Counted from the first letter of the stretch, positions 26,203 through 34,871 are shown. The stretch is DNA of 53,810 nt from Cryomorphaceae bacterium (GCA_027490665.1 JAIXXP010000001.1:1-53810); one strand, 5' to 3'. The notes: generated by a model not told the origin, from the sequence alone. Numbers and translations are program-made.

Positions 26203-26807
26203 GGAATCTGCATGTATTTATGCGTCTGTAACGAGATTTTCCACTTTTTGTTGCGTTTGATATAGTCTATGATGAGGGGTAGGAAGCGTTCTTGCTTTTC
26301 CCATTCGGTCTGGAGGTAAAGTACACAATTAGGTGCTACTTTTGCAGCGTGTTGTTCGGCCCATTCGAAATCAGAAGGATGCGCAATGACTACCTTTAAT
26401 TCTTGCGCCAAAACATAGGCTTCTTCGATGGGCGCTTTGAATTTTTTTGGTGAAAAACAATACCAATCTATTTGGCCTTTTAATGGATGAACACCGGCGG
26501 TTTCAATGGCAATTTCGTAACCTGCATTGTGCAAAGTCGAAGTTAGAGCGCTAAGATCGTGCATGGTAGGCTCACCACCGGTAATGACAACAAAATCGGT
26601 TGCTGTTTGTGCAACGGCCTCTAGGATTGTATCTATGCGCATGTATTGACTCGGGGCGATATCCCAACTTTCTTTGACGTCGCACCAAACGCAACCGACG
26701 TCACAACCTGCTAAACGAATAAAGTAAGCTGCTCTACCGCTATGACTTCCTTCGCCTTGAAGCGTGTAGAAGTGTTCCATAACGGGCAAAGTTGAATCGT
26801 GTCTCAT
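26199..26807 (-). CDS. queE: 7-carboxy-7-deazaguanine synthase (radical SAM)
   Basis: 202 residues. QueE makes 7-carboxy-7-deazaguanine on the way to queuosine in tRNA. The radical SAM cluster motif C-x3-C-x2-C is present as GCDVGCVWCD at about 34-43, preceded by the FYTLQGEGSHSGRAAYFIRL segment and followed by ITGGEPTMHDL. Length suits the compact QueE type. It is the first gene of the queE, PorE-like, ubiA, maf run and divergent from the PCMD-like gene. A -7-like box lies 4 bases before its ATG. Confidence 0.94.
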   Translation of the reverse strand: MRHDSTLPVMEHFYTLQGEGSHSGRAAYFIRLAGCDVGCVWCDVKESWDIAPSQYMRIDTILEAVAQTATDFVVITGGEPTMHDLSALTSTLHNAGYEIAIETAGVHPLKGQIDWYCFSPKKFKAPIEEAYVLAQELKVVIAHPSDFEWAEQHAAKVAPNCVLYLQTEWEKQERFLPLIIDYIKRNKKWKISLQTHKYMQIP

Positions 26808-26837
26808 TTGGTAAAGTTACCTAAAATGTTAAATTTG
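26807..26837 (+). promoter_or_regulatory. Full -33/-7 promoter of the PCMD-like gene
   Basis: TTTG at 26807-26810, then exactly 19 bases, then TAAATTTG at 26830-26837: the textbook Bacteroidota promoter. Transcription should start near 26842-26845, some 10 bases before the ATG at 26853. This is the best promoter match I found in the window. Confidence 0.75.
26812..26819 (-). promoter_or_regulatory. -7-like box (TAACTTTA) of queE, leaderless arrangement
   Basis: The minus strand reads TAACTTTA, one base off TAnnTTTG, ending 4 bases before the queE ATG. It lies inside the spacer of the opposed promoter, so the two promoters interlock. Confidence 0.4.
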
Positions 26838-26852
26838 TTCTAAATCAAGAAC

Positions 26853-27782
26853 ATGAAAGCACACTTACTTACCATAATTTTACTCTTAGGTCCGCAATTT
26901 TACGCACAACAAATTGGTAATTCTGGTTTTGAAAACTGGGACAACCTAGGGTCTAATCAAGAAGAACCTACGAATTGGTCCTCCTTTAAGACAGCAACCG
27001 GAAGTTTTGCAGCATTCGGATCCAAACAGGTAGAGCGATCGAGTACTGTGAGGTCAGGCGCAACGGGAAATTATAGTGCAAGAATTTGGTCTAAAAGTAC
27101 TTTGGGTATCATGGCCAATGGCGTACTCACCACCGGCCGCATGAACATGGGTAGTTCTAACCTAAGTAGCCCAGACAACTACAACTATACGGTGTTGAAT
27201 GATGCCGCTTTTTCAGAAGCCCTCACGCTTGCGCCAGATTCCATCGTATTTTGGGCGCGTTATACGGCAGCTGCAAGTGAAAAAGCCGGCATGCATGCGG
27301 TTATTCATGATCAATTTTCGGTTCAAGACCCAATCAATGCAGCCTCTGAACCATACGTCGTTGCCGATGCTGATTTTCAATTCTCACCTACGAACAATAA
27401 TTGGGTTCGTTTTTCTGTCCCATTTTCTTACACCGTCAATACAGGGCTTGTTCCAAAATTTATCTTGCTGACTTTTACAACCAATCATATTCCTGGTGGT
27501 GGCAGTGCCAATGATGAGGTACTGATAGATGATGTCGAGTTGATTTACAATACAATAGGTTTAGAATCAGAAGTATTGAGTCAAAAGTTTGGCATTTTTA
27601 TCGATGAAGAAAATCGTTTGGTATTAACCGGTTTTGAAGAAGATGATCAATTGGAAATATTCCGCTTAAACGGCCAATTATTGGAGGCTAATTGCGTCGA
27701 AAAACTTCAAGGACGTGCCCTTCCATCTGGGTTTTACCTCATTCGTTACGCCGGAACCGGAACAAAAATTTATGTACCTTAG
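26853..27782 (+). CDS. Secreted PCMD-like protein with probable T9SS sorting tail
   Basis: 309 residues. A signal peptide (about 1-18, ending FYAQ) precedes a beta-rich domain that opens IGNSGFENWDNLG and contains WARYTAAASEKAGMHAVI and DDVELIY, resembling the PCMD (putative carbohydrate metabolism) domain of secreted Bacteroidota proteins. The last 80 residues (about 230-309) look like a short type A sorting domain: LEIFRLNGQLLEANC, then ALPSGFYLIRYAGTGTKIYVP in two strands. Substrate unknown. The stop overlaps the cinA stop on the other strand. It has a canonical promoter of its own. Confidence 0.7.
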   Translation: MKAHLLTIILLLGPQFYAQQIGNSGFENWDNLGSNQEEPTNWSSFKTATGSFAAFGSKQVERSSTVRSGATGNYSARIWSKSTLGIMANGVLTTGRMNMGSSNLSSPDNYNYTVLNDAAFSEALTLAPDSIVFWARYTAAASEKAGMHAVIHDQFSVQDPINAASEPYVVADADFQFSPTNNNWVRFSVPFSYTVNTGLVPKFILLTFTTNHIPGGGSANDEVLIDDVELIYNTIGLESEVLSQKFGIFIDEENRLVLTGFEEDDQLEIFRLNGQLLEANCVEKLQGRALPSGFYLIRYAGTGTKIYVP

Positions 27783-29017
27783 GTTGTTTTGAGGTAGTAA
27801 CGTAGCCAGTTCATGGCGCTTAATACAGTCATTTCTAGATTGCGTTGACGGTTGTCACCAAATTGAAATTTTTTGGCAATGGTGCCGTTCGGGCCGCTGA
27901 GGCCTATCCAAACCAAACCAACGGGTTTTTCAGGGCTGCCACCTGTTGGCCCGGCAACACCAGTTGTGGATAAGCAATAGTCTACTCCCAAGAGTCTGCG
28001 GCCGTTTGCTGCCATTTCTATAGCCACTTCTTCGCTCACAGCTCCATGTTTGGTTAAAGTATCGGCATTCACTTGTGCAATTTTGACTTTTAGTTCGTTG
28101 GAATAGGTCAAAAGCGCACCTTGGTAATAGGCGGATGCGCCTGAAATGCTGGCGATGTGTTGGGCTAGTAAGCCAGCGGTGCAGCTTTCTACGGTTCCAA
28201 CAGAGGCTTTCTTCAGGAGCAATTGTTCACCAAGTACACCTTCTAAACTGCAGTCGTCATATCCTATAATATTTTCTGGGATGCGCTGTTCTAATTCGTG
28301 AAAGAAAGCAGTAATTTGGGCTTCGTTTTCTTTTCCGGTATACGAGCTGAGTCTTAGTTTTACGATACCAGGGGAAGGAAGGTAGGCCAAGCCCAAGCCT
28401 GCAGCCCTGACGTGGTCTTCCCAGTCTGCAATTTGATCTGCTAGAAAAGATTCGCCAATGCCTTGCGTATGCATGGTTTTGTGGTAAAGTGTTGCTCCTG
28501 CATAGCGTTGTTCGAGTAGCGGAAAGGCTTCTTCGGTCATGATGGTTTTCATTTCGTAAGGAACGCCAGGTAAAGAAATGAAAATAACGCCGTTTTGTTC
28601 AAACCACATGCCTGCAGCAGTTCCGCGTCTGTTTTTTAGAATGGTGGCTTTTGTAGGGAGCGCAGCTTGTTGAATATTGACTTCGAGCATTGGTTTGTTA
28701 CGACTCGCAAAAAAACCTTCAATTTGCTCAAGTGTAGCCTGATGGATTTCCAGTGAACTCTCGAAATATGAGGCTAGCGTATATTTGGTGAGGTCGTCTT
28801 TGGTTGGACCTAAACCACCTGTAATGATGATGCAATTGCTGCTTGGTAAAATACCGTCGAGCGCTTCAGTAATGGCTTCGGGTTTGTCTTCAATGACAAG
28901 CGTGCGTTGAACTTGGTAACCACGACTAGACATTTCTTGGCCAATCCAGGCGGCGTTGGTATTGATAGTTTGCCCAATGAGCAATTCGTCGCCAATTGCG
29001 AGAACTTCTACTTTCAT
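27779..29017 (-). CDS. cinA: CinA-family protein (competence/damage-inducible; PncC domain)
   Basis: 412 residues. The N-terminal half is the molybdopterin-binding-like domain with EVLAIGDELLIGQTINTNAAW at 3-23 (quoted within limits: GDELLIGQTINTN) and IITGGLGPTKDDLTKY. The C-terminal half is the CinA/PncC domain with SVGTVESCTAGLLA and STTGVAGPTGGSPEKPVG. The family hydrolyses ADP-ribose and deamidates NMN, recycling pyridine nucleotides. It overlaps rlmD by 4 bases and is the last gene of the lpxD run. Its stop interlocks with that of the PCMD-like gene. Confidence 0.94.
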   Translation of the reverse strand: MKVEVLAIGDELLIGQTINTNAAWIGQEMSSRGYQVQRTLVIEDKPEAITEALDGILPSSNCIIITGGLGPTKDDLTKYTLASYFESSLEIHQATLEQIEGFFASRNKPMLEVNIQQAALPTKATILKNRRGTAAGMWFEQNGVIFISLPGVPYEMKTIMTEEAFPLLEQRYAGATLYHKTMHTQGIGESFLADQIADWEDHVRAAGLGLAYLPSPGIVKLRLSSYTGKENEAQITAFFHELEQRIPENIIGYDDCSLEGVLGEQLLLKKASVGTVESCTAGLLAQHIASISGASAYYQGALLTYSNELKVKIAQVNADTLTKHGAVSEEVAIEMAANGRRLLGVDYCLSTTGVAGPTGGSPEKPVGLVWIGLSGPNGTIAKKFQFGDNRQRNLEMTVLSAMNWLRYYLKTT

Positions 29018-30447
29018 GCTTTTTTAAATTTGGCAATAGATTCGATATGGCCAGTATGTGGAAATTGGTCCACCAAAGCATATTTTTCTAGAATATAGCC
29101 TGCGTCGATTAGCGTTGAGGCGTCTCGGGCTTGTGTAGAAGGATTACAGCTAATGTAAACGATGCTATCTGCATCTAGTGCAATGACTTTTTGTAGTGTT
29201 TTTGGCGCGATACCCGCTCTTGGTGGGTCGAGCATAATTCGCTTTATTTTTCCTTGGAAATCAGGGTATTCGCGTAGAAATTTGCCGACGTCGGCTGCAA
29301 AAAACTCGACGCTGTGTATGCCGTTTTTAGCGGCGTTTTGCTTGGCGTCTTCAATAGCTTTTTCTACGATATCAACGCCAATAATGCGTACCTCTGAATT
29401 GCGCTTGGCCATTAATTGACCAATGGTGCCGGTTCCGCAGAAGAGGTCCATTGCGATATCGCCTGGTTCGAAGGGGTCTTCGAATAGGTAGTCGAGTGCT
29501 TTGTCGTAGAGGAGCTCGGCACAGGCTGGATTGGTTTGAAAGAAACTTTCCATACTGATTTGAAAACGCAAACCAGCGAGTTCTTCTTCAATGACTGCTT
29601 GACCAAATATAAGTGTGGAGTGCCCGTTTTCGATTTTAGCGCGGTCGGCAACGTTGTCATTGATGGTATGCCAAAGCCCGGCAATTCTGCCTGGGTGAAG
29701 TGCTTGTATAAAATTGGCAAAAGCCTGAACGTCAAAATGTTCAATTCCCTCGTTTGAGGTAACCAAATTGATCAATAATTGGTCGTTCAAGAAAGATTTG
29801 CGGACCACGATATGTCTGAAGAAACCCTTCTTTTGTGGTGGATGCCAGGCCGGTAGCCCGGTTTGCTGTAAAAATATGCGGATTTCTTTGAGTTTGTTTT
29901 CCCAGTCTTGGTCGAAGAGGCCACTTGCTTTGTTGAGGCTTTCGACCTTCCACCAAGTGCCACGTCTTTTGAAACCTAAAGCAAAGGCGTCGTCGAGTTC
30001 TTCGTTGGTTTGCAAATCGTGTTCGATGCACGAAAAGCTGTATTCCATTTTGTTGCGGTAGTGGTAGTGAGCTGGCGATGAGATAAAACCATCAAATTTG
30101 TCGTTGCTGTCTTGGATACCACTTAGACGTGTAAATGTAGAAAGCGTACTCTCTTTTTTGAATTGTTCTTGAACAGAAACCGGAACATGGATATATGGCC
30201 CTCCTGAAATTTCTTGAAATTCAGAAACGGTTTCGATTTCGGCACGTTTTAGTACTTCGAGTAATTTGGCTTCGGCAAAGGTTTTGCGTTTGGTTTCTAT
30301 TTTTGCCCGAACGAATTGTCCTGGAAAGGTGTTGTCTACGAAAATAACGAATGGGCCTTTATCGGTTTCTAATCTTGCAATTCCACGGCCTCCAAATGCG
30401 TAGTCGACAATTAGAAGGTCAATTTCTTGTGCACGTTGTAGGGTCAT
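29014..30447 (-). CDS. rlmD: RlmD/RumA-type 23S rRNA uracil-5-methyltransferase lacking the Fe-S cysteines
   Basis: 477 residues. A TRAM domain (about 1-65) precedes an insert and the SAM methyltransferase domain with AMDLFCGTGTIGQL, MLDPPRAGI and the catalytic cysteine in ISCNPSTQARD. It should make m5U in 23S rRNA (position 1939 or 747). In E. coli RlmD four cysteines bind a 4Fe-4S cluster; the matching region here reads EFQEISGGPYIHVPV (about 76-90) with Ser81 and Pro84 in place of two of them, and the later ligand is replaced in LNKASGLFD (171-179), so the cluster is probably absent. It overlaps both lpxA and cinA by 4 bases. Which uridine it modifies is not decidable from sequence. Confidence 0.9.
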   Translation of the reverse strand: MTLQRAQEIDLLIVDYAFGGRGIARLETDKGPFVIFVDNTFPGQFVRAKIETKRKTFAEAKLLEVLKRAEIETVSEFQEISGGPYIHVPVSVQEQFKKESTLSTFTRLSGIQDSNDKFDGFISSPAHYHYRNKMEYSFSCIEHDLQTNEELDDAFALGFKRRGTWWKVESLNKASGLFDQDWENKLKEIRIFLQQTGLPAWHPPQKKGFFRHIVVRKSFLNDQLLINLVTSNEGIEHFDVQAFANFIQALHPGRIAGLWHTINDNVADRAKIENGHSTLIFGQAVIEEELAGLRFQISMESFFQTNPACAELLYDKALDYLFEDPFEPGDIAMDLFCGTGTIGQLMAKRNSEVRIIGVDIVEKAIEDAKQNAAKNGIHSVEFFAADVGKFLREYPDFQGKIKRIMLDPPRAGIAPKTLQKVIALDADSIVYISCNPSTQARDASTLIDAGYILEKYALVDQFPHTGHIESIAKFKKA

Positions 30448-31220
30448 ATCATGCCACGAATTACGCCGTTTTCGGCTTTTTGGATAAAGCCGATGATTTC
30501 TGCTCGGAGTGGACTTTCAGGCATGGTTTCTTCTACCACCTTGATGCCTTTGGATACATTGCTATTCTGAACATACAGGATGCGGTAGATGTCTTCGATT
30601 TCTCGTACTTGTTCTTCTGTGAAGCCGCGTCTTCTTAGGCCAACTGAGTTGACACCGGCAAACGCAAGTGGTTCTCTAGCGGCTTTAACGTAAGGTGGTA
30701 CATCTTTTCGGATGAGGGAAGCACCGCCAATGAACGCATGCTTGCCAATATGTGTAAATTGCTGGGCTGCGGCTTTGCCTTCGAGAATGGCCCAGTCGTC
30801 TATGGTGACGTGACCTGAAAGCCCCGTGTAGCTCGCTAAAATGACGTTGTTGCCAATTTGGCAATCGTGAGCGATGTGCACGTAAGTCATTAAGAGGCAG
30901 TTGTCGCCGATCGAGGTTTTGAGTTTGTCGTTGGTGCCGCGGTGGATGGTTACACACTCGCGGATTTTTGTGTTGTTTCCAATCTCAACCGTAGTGTATT
31001 CGTTGCCGAATTTCAAATCTTGGGGTATCACACCTACGCTTGCTCCGGGAAATACATCGCAATCTTCGCCAATTCGGGTGCCGGGGTAAAGCACTGCATT
31101 GGAGTGGATGTGGCAACCGTTGCCAATAATGACATCAGGATGAATAACCGCAAAGGGATCAATACGCACGTTTTGACCAATTTGGGCATCTAGCGAAACA
31201 GAGGCGAGGTTGGATATCAT
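30444..31220 (-). CDS. lpxA: UDP-N-acetylglucosamine acyltransferase
   Basis: 258 residues, the usual LpxA length. It adds the 3-hydroxyacyl chain to UDP-GlcNAc, first step of lipid A synthesis. The left-handed beta-helix is plain from hexapeptide repeats (IGQNVRIDPFAVIHPDVIIG and on), with the catalytic histidine region YVHIAHDCQIGN and the acyl-chain ruler region HIGKHAFIGG. The C-terminal helices include GLRRRGFTEEQVREI. It overlaps lpxC/fabZ and rlmD by 4 bases each. Confidence 0.96.
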   Translation of the reverse strand: MISNLASVSLDAQIGQNVRIDPFAVIHPDVIIGNGCHIHSNAVLYPGTRIGEDCDVFPGASVGVIPQDLKFGNEYTTVEIGNNTKIRECVTIHRGTNDKLKTSIGDNCLLMTYVHIAHDCQIGNNVILASYTGLSGHVTIDDWAILEGKAAAQQFTHIGKHAFIGGASLIRKDVPPYVKAAREPLAFAGVNSVGLRRRGFTEEQVREIEDIYRILYVQNSNVSKGIKVVEETMPESPLRAEIIGFIQKAENGVIRGMI

Positions 31221-32620
31221 TCTGCTTTGTCTTTGATGATTTGCGCGAGCATGCTGGCTTCAGAAACCACCTTGCCATTTACATATGCAGTGCCACTCAT
31301 TTCAACGAGTCCGCGGCGTATAGGCGAGGTGAGTACTAGTTCAAATACAACGGTGTCGCCAGGGACTACTTTTTGCTTGAAGCGTACGTTGTCTATTTTC
31401 ATGAAATAGGTAGAGTATAAATGCGGATCTTCTACTTGAGAAAGTGCGTAAATACCTCCAACCTGTGCCATGGCTTCTATTTGAAGCACTCCTGGAAATA
31501 CAGGATTACCAGGGAAATGACCGGTAAAAATGGGTTCGTTCATGGTGATGTTTTTCACGCCGATAATTGAAGTTGGGTGAATTTCCATGATTTTGTCGAC
31601 CATCAAGAATGGATAGCGATGCGGTAGCATGCCTTCGATGTCTTGGGTGGTGTAGAGTGGGTCTTTGCTGAGGTCGAATTTGCGGCCGGCTTGTTGTTGC
31701 TTCTTGATTTGCTCTTTGAGCACTTTAGCAAAGCGGACATTGCCTGAGTGGCCGGGGCGCGCAGCAAGAATATGTGCTTTAATAGGTTTGCCGACAAGCG
31801 CGAGGTCACCAACGATGTCGAGAAGTTTGTGACGAGCGGGTTCGTTTTCGCATTGTAACTTGCTGCTATTGAGCACGCCAATGCCGTCCATGCTTACTTG
31901 TAGTTTCTCTCTACCAAGAACATCGGCAAGTGTGTCGAGTTCTTGCTGACTTACATCTGCGCGGTCTACGAGAACAATTGCGTTATCGAGGTTGCCACCT
32001 TTGATGAGGTTATTCTTTGCTAAGAACTCAAGTTCTCTGAGAAAAACAAAGGTACGGCAATGGGCAATTTCTTTCTTGAATTCGCCAATGTGGTACATAC
32101 TGGCGTGTTGGGTACCGAGGACTGGCGAGTTGTAGTCTACCATGACGGTAAGGCGGTAGTTGACATCTGGAATGGCTAAGAATTCGATGCCTTTGTCGAT
32201 GTCTTCCCACGGAATGTTTTCGGTGAGTTCGAAGTATTCGCGCACGGCGTCTTGTTCTTGGTAGCCAATGGCTTCGATAGAATTTACAAATGGAAGTGCA
32301 CTGCCGTCCATGATCGGAATTTCGGGGCCGTCGAGTTTGATCAGGGCGTTGTCTACTTGGCAGCCGTATAGGGCAGCAAGGATGTGCTCGGTGGTGTAAA
32401 CACGCGCACCGTTTTGTTCTAGGGTTGTGCCGCGCTCAGTAGAGACAACGTAGTCGACATCGGCTTTAATGATGGGTTGGTTGTCGAGGTCGGTGCGTTG
32501 GAATTTATAGCCGTGGTTGGCGGGTGCTGGACATATTTCTAAGCGTACTTTTTCGCCGGTATGCAAGCCAACTCCTTCAAATACGAGGGAATCTTTGATG
32601 GTGCGTTGTTGTTCTGTCAT
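31217..32620 (-). CDS. lpxC/fabZ: Bifunctional UDP-3-O-acyl-GlcNAc deacetylase / 3-hydroxyacyl-ACP dehydratase
   Basis: 467 residues, a fusion typical of Bacteroidota. Residues about 1-300 are LpxC, the committed zinc deacetylase of lipid A synthesis: GVGLHTGEKV, TEHILAALYG (zinc His) and the later ligand stretch ARHKLLDIVGDLAL. Residues about 320-467 are FabZ: MLPHRYPFLMVDK with the catalytic His, and GHFPGNPVFPGVLQIEAMAQ with the catalytic Glu. One chain thus ties lipid A and fatty acid elongation, two branches that compete for hydroxyacyl-ACP. It lies between lpxD and lpxA with 4-base overlaps. Confidence 0.97.
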   Translation of the reverse strand: MTEQQRTIKDSLVFEGVGLHTGEKVRLEICPAPANHGYKFQRTDLDNQPIIKADVDYVVSTERGTTLEQNGARVYTTEHILAALYGCQVDNALIKLDGPEIPIMDGSALPFVNSIEAIGYQEQDAVREYFELTENIPWEDIDKGIEFLAIPDVNYRLTVMVDYNSPVLGTQHASMYHIGEFKKEIAHCRTFVFLRELEFLAKNNLIKGGNLDNAIVLVDRADVSQQELDTLADVLGREKLQVSMDGIGVLNSSKLQCENEPARHKLLDIVGDLALVGKPIKAHILAARPGHSGNVRFAKVLKEQIKKQQQAGRKFDLSKDPLYTTQDIEGMLPHRYPFLMVDKIMEIHPTSIIGVKNITMNEPIFTGHFPGNPVFPGVLQIEAMAQVGGIYALSQVEDPHLYSTYFMKIDNVRFKQKVVPGDTVVFELVLTSPIRRGLVEMSGTAYVNGKVVSEASMLAQIIKDKAE

Positions 32621-33666
32621 GCTTCTTTATTTTTAAGCAGCTCTTTGAGTTGGTTTTCTAAATCGTAAATTTTGTTGATCAGGCCAGGTAATTTCCTAAA
32701 GCCAAAATGTGAGCGCTTGTAATCATTGATTGGAATGGCCGGTGTGCCCATGAGGGTGTCGGCTTTTTTGACTGTGGATGGGATGCCAGATTGCGCCACA
32801 ATTTTGGTGTGGTCTGCAATGCTGAGGTGACCTGCAATACCTGTTTGTCCGCCGATCATGACGTGTTTGCCAATTTTAGCGGAGCCTGCAATGCCTACTT
32901 GGGCGGCCATAGCTGTATGCTGATCGACGTCAACGTTGTGTGCAATTTGACACAAGTTGTCAATTTTGACGCCTTTTCGAATGAAAGTAGAGCCCATTGT
33001 TGCGCGGTCTATGCTGCAATTGGAGCCAATTTCGACGTCGTCTTCAATGACGACATTGCCAATTTGTGGAATTTTGCTGTAAACGCCGTTTTCATCTGGC
33101 GCAAAGCCAAAGCCGTCTGAACCAATAACGGTACCGGCATGGATGATGCAGCGCGCACCAATTTGGCAATCTTTGTAAATGTTGACCGAAGGATAAATGA
33201 TGCTGTGTTCGGCTACCGATGCGTTGTCTTGTATAACCACATGCGGATGGATTTGGCAGTTATCGGCAATTTTGACATTTGCACCGATGTAGGCAAACGC
33301 ACCGATGTAGACGTTTTCACCAATCTGAGCGGTTTCGTGAATGAAAGAAGGCTGTTCGATGATGGCCTCTTTTTTATTCATGCTGTCGTAGAGTGCAAGC
33401 AGTTGCGCAAAACACGCATAGGCATCTGCTACTTTGATAAGCGTGAGGGTGCTAGGCAAGGCCTTACTTGGTTCAAAAGTTTGGTTGACGATACAAATGC
33501 TCGAGCCCGTTGTGTAGATAAACGGCTCGTATTTGGGGTTGGATAGAAAGCTGAGCGCTCCGGCCTGACCTTCTTCGATTTTGGCCAACGCACTTACCGA
33601 AGCGTCGGGATTGCCAATGACTTCTCCGTTTAATAAACCAGCAATCTGCGCTGCAGTGAATTCCAT
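32617..33666 (-). CDS. lpxD: UDP-3-O-(3-hydroxyacyl)glucosamine N-acyltransferase
   Basis: 349 residues. It adds the N-linked acyl chain in lipid A synthesis. The N-terminal domain (about 1-100) contains ALSFLSNPKYEPFIYTT, typical of LpxD, followed by the left-handed beta-helix with many hexapeptide repeats (for example IGENVYIGAFAYIGANVKIA), the GSDGFGFAP segment, the catalytic region QIAHNVDVDQHTAM, and a C-terminal helix (ENQLKELLKNKEA). It is the first gene of the lpxD, lpxC/fabZ, lpxA, rlmD, cinA run, with a -7 box 4 bases before its ATG. Confidence 0.96.
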   Translation of the reverse strand: MEFTAAQIAGLLNGEVIGNPDASVSALAKIEEGQAGALSFLSNPKYEPFIYTTGSSICIVNQTFEPSKALPSTLTLIKVADAYACFAQLLALYDSMNKKEAIIEQPSFIHETAQIGENVYIGAFAYIGANVKIADNCQIHPHVVIQDNASVAEHSIIYPSVNIYKDCQIGARCIIHAGTVIGSDGFGFAPDENGVYSKIPQIGNVVIEDDVEIGSNCSIDRATMGSTFIRKGVKIDNLCQIAHNVDVDQHTAMAAQVGIAGSAKIGKHVMIGGQTGIAGHLSIADHTKIVAQSGIPSTVKKADTLMGTPAIPINDYKRSHFGFRKLPGLINKIYDLENQLKELLKNKEA

Positions 33667-33670
33667 AATT

Positions 33671-33678
33671 CAAAGTTA
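33671..33678 (-). promoter_or_regulatory. -7 box (TAACTTTG) of lpxD, leaderless arrangement
   Basis: The minus strand reads TAACTTTG, ending 4 bases before the lpxD ATG. No -33 TTG was found at 19-21 bases. It should drive the whole lpxD-cinA run of five genes. Confidence 0.6.
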
Positions 33679-33752
33679 AAAATTCAGATAGAAGCGCAGG
33701 CGCAGTTTTACTGAACTTTTAAACAATTTTTTGCCAAAATTTGTGAATTGCA

Positions 33753-34448
33753 CTAAAAATGGATGCGTTCTTCGCTTAGGCTGTAAACTTTGATCTTGTC
33801 TTTGTACCAAATACAGGCGGCGGAAACTTCTATTCTTCTTTTGTTGTTTTCAGGTCTAAATTGAAAGACATGAACGGGCCTTGGTTGTTCCTTGAGTCTC
33901 GATTTTTGGTAGTCAAAGTACCCGTTTAAAAGTTCTTTTTGGAGTTGGATGTCGTTAGGAATGCCAAGTGCGCGGAGGTGCTCTTTGATTTTTGGGCCGT
34001 CGTCTGAATAAACTAAATTTTTGTTTCGAGGAACATGCACAATTTGCGCATAGACTCTCTTTACTTCTTTGCAGCCTACAGACTTTGGTCGAAACTCTAC
34101 CACGAAACTTTCGTCGGTCATGAGGGCCTTGCAATGGGCTTCCTTGTTGTTGCCATCAGTAAAAGTAAGGTCATAGACTTTGTGGCGGCCGTGGCGGATA
34201 CTTTCGGTAAAGGAGATGTCAGCGTCTTGTATTAGCCTGTGGAATTTTTTGTCGTTGAGCTTGTGAAGCTTGTAAAAAGATTTGATTGTCTGATTATCGA
34301 TGATCCAGACACGCTTATTGATGGCTTCTTTGACGCGGTTTTCAGGCGTCCAGCTACAACCCCGGGTATTGAATATACCGAAAGTAAGAATGAGGCCGAG
34401 TCCGAAACCTAGCCCGTAATAACGAAGTCTTCTCCAGAATGATTCCAT
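33753..34448 (-). CDS. Uncharacterised membrane-anchored protein
   Basis: 231 residues; I do not recognise the family. A hydrophobic helix at about 10-27 (YGLGFGLGLILTFGIF) follows an Arg-rich start (MESFWRRLRYY), so the protein is probably anchored in the inner membrane with a periplasmic domain of about 200 residues. Cysteines are seen near 31, 107, 125 and 213. Segments include CSWTPENRVKEAINKR, VWIIDNQTIKSFYKLHK and AQIVHVPRNKNLVYSDDG, and the end AACIWYKDKIKVYSLSEER. It sits between trxA and lpxD. The trxA terminator ends almost at its ATG, and I see no clear promoter of its own. Confidence is for the gene being real. Confidence 0.75.
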   Translation of the reverse strand: MESFWRRLRYYGLGFGLGLILTFGIFNTRGCSWTPENRVKEAINKRVWIIDNQTIKSFYKLHKLNDKKFHRLIQDADISFTESIRHGRHKVYDLTFTDGNNKEAHCKALMTDESFVVEFRPKSVGCKEVKRVYAQIVHVPRNKNLVYSDDGPKIKEHLRALGIPNDIQLQKELLNGYFDYQKSRLKEQPRPVHVFQFRPENNKRRIEVSAACIWYKDKIKVYSLSEERIHF

Positions 34449-34453
34449 GGCAT

Positions 34454-34477
34454 AAAAAAAGGGAGCGAACTCCCTTT
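34454..34477 (-). terminator. Rho-independent terminator after trxA
   Basis: On the minus strand the stem AAAGGGAG / CTCCCTTT closes a TTCG tetraloop and is followed by a run of T. It lies 6 bases after the trxA stop (34483). The T-run reaches to within 6 bases of the next gene's ATG at 34448. Confidence 0.88.
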
Positions 34478-34482
34478 CAAAT

Positions 34483-34800
34483 TTACATGAGTGCGTCTAA
34501 CTTCTCTGCAAGTACTGCTTTAGGAACAGCGCCTACTGATTTGTCGACGACTTCGCCGTTTTTAATAAAAAGAATGGTTGGAATGGAGCGCACACCAAAC
34601 TGAGCAGAAACGCCCATATTGTGGTCAACGTTTACTTTACCGATGAGTGCTCTTCCTTCATACTCTTGGTGCATTTCTTCAATAACTGGACCGATCATGC
34701 GACACGGACCACACCACTCTGCCCAAAAATCAATGATCACTGGCTTGTCAGATTTCATGACGAGCTCATCAAAGTTTTGGTCTGTAATTTCTACTGCCAT
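34483..34800 (-). CDS. trxA: Thioredoxin
   Basis: 105 residues, standard cytosolic thioredoxin. The redox site is WCGPC in DFWAEWCGPCRMIGPV at about 26-41, and the cis-proline loop follows as GVRSIPTILFIKNGEVV. There is no signal peptide, which separates it from the TlpA proteins at 8373-10671. It donates electrons to ribonucleotide reductase and other disulfide enzymes. It has its own promoter at the uvrA end and its own terminator, so it seems to be a single-gene unit. Confidence 0.96.
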   Translation of the reverse strand: MAVEITDQNFDELVMKSDKPVIIDFWAEWCGPCRMIGPVIEEMHQEYEGRALIGKVNVDHNMGVSAQFGVRSIPTILFIKNGEVVDKSVGAVPKAVLAEKLDALM

Positions 34801-34838
34801 TTTATAATTTTTTTTTGTCGTTACTAACTTAGGAGCGT

Positions 34839-34871
34839 CAAAATTAACGCTTTTTTAATTCTTGGGCCAAA
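34839..34871 (-). promoter_or_regulatory. Promoter of trxA (TTTG, 21 bases, TAATTTTG)
   Basis: On the minus strand TTTG (34871-34868), 21 bases, then TAATTTTG (34846-34839) fit the Bacteroidota consensus. It overlaps the end of uvrA. The expected start of transcription is near 34833, giving a leader of about 30 bases. Confidence 0.55.
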
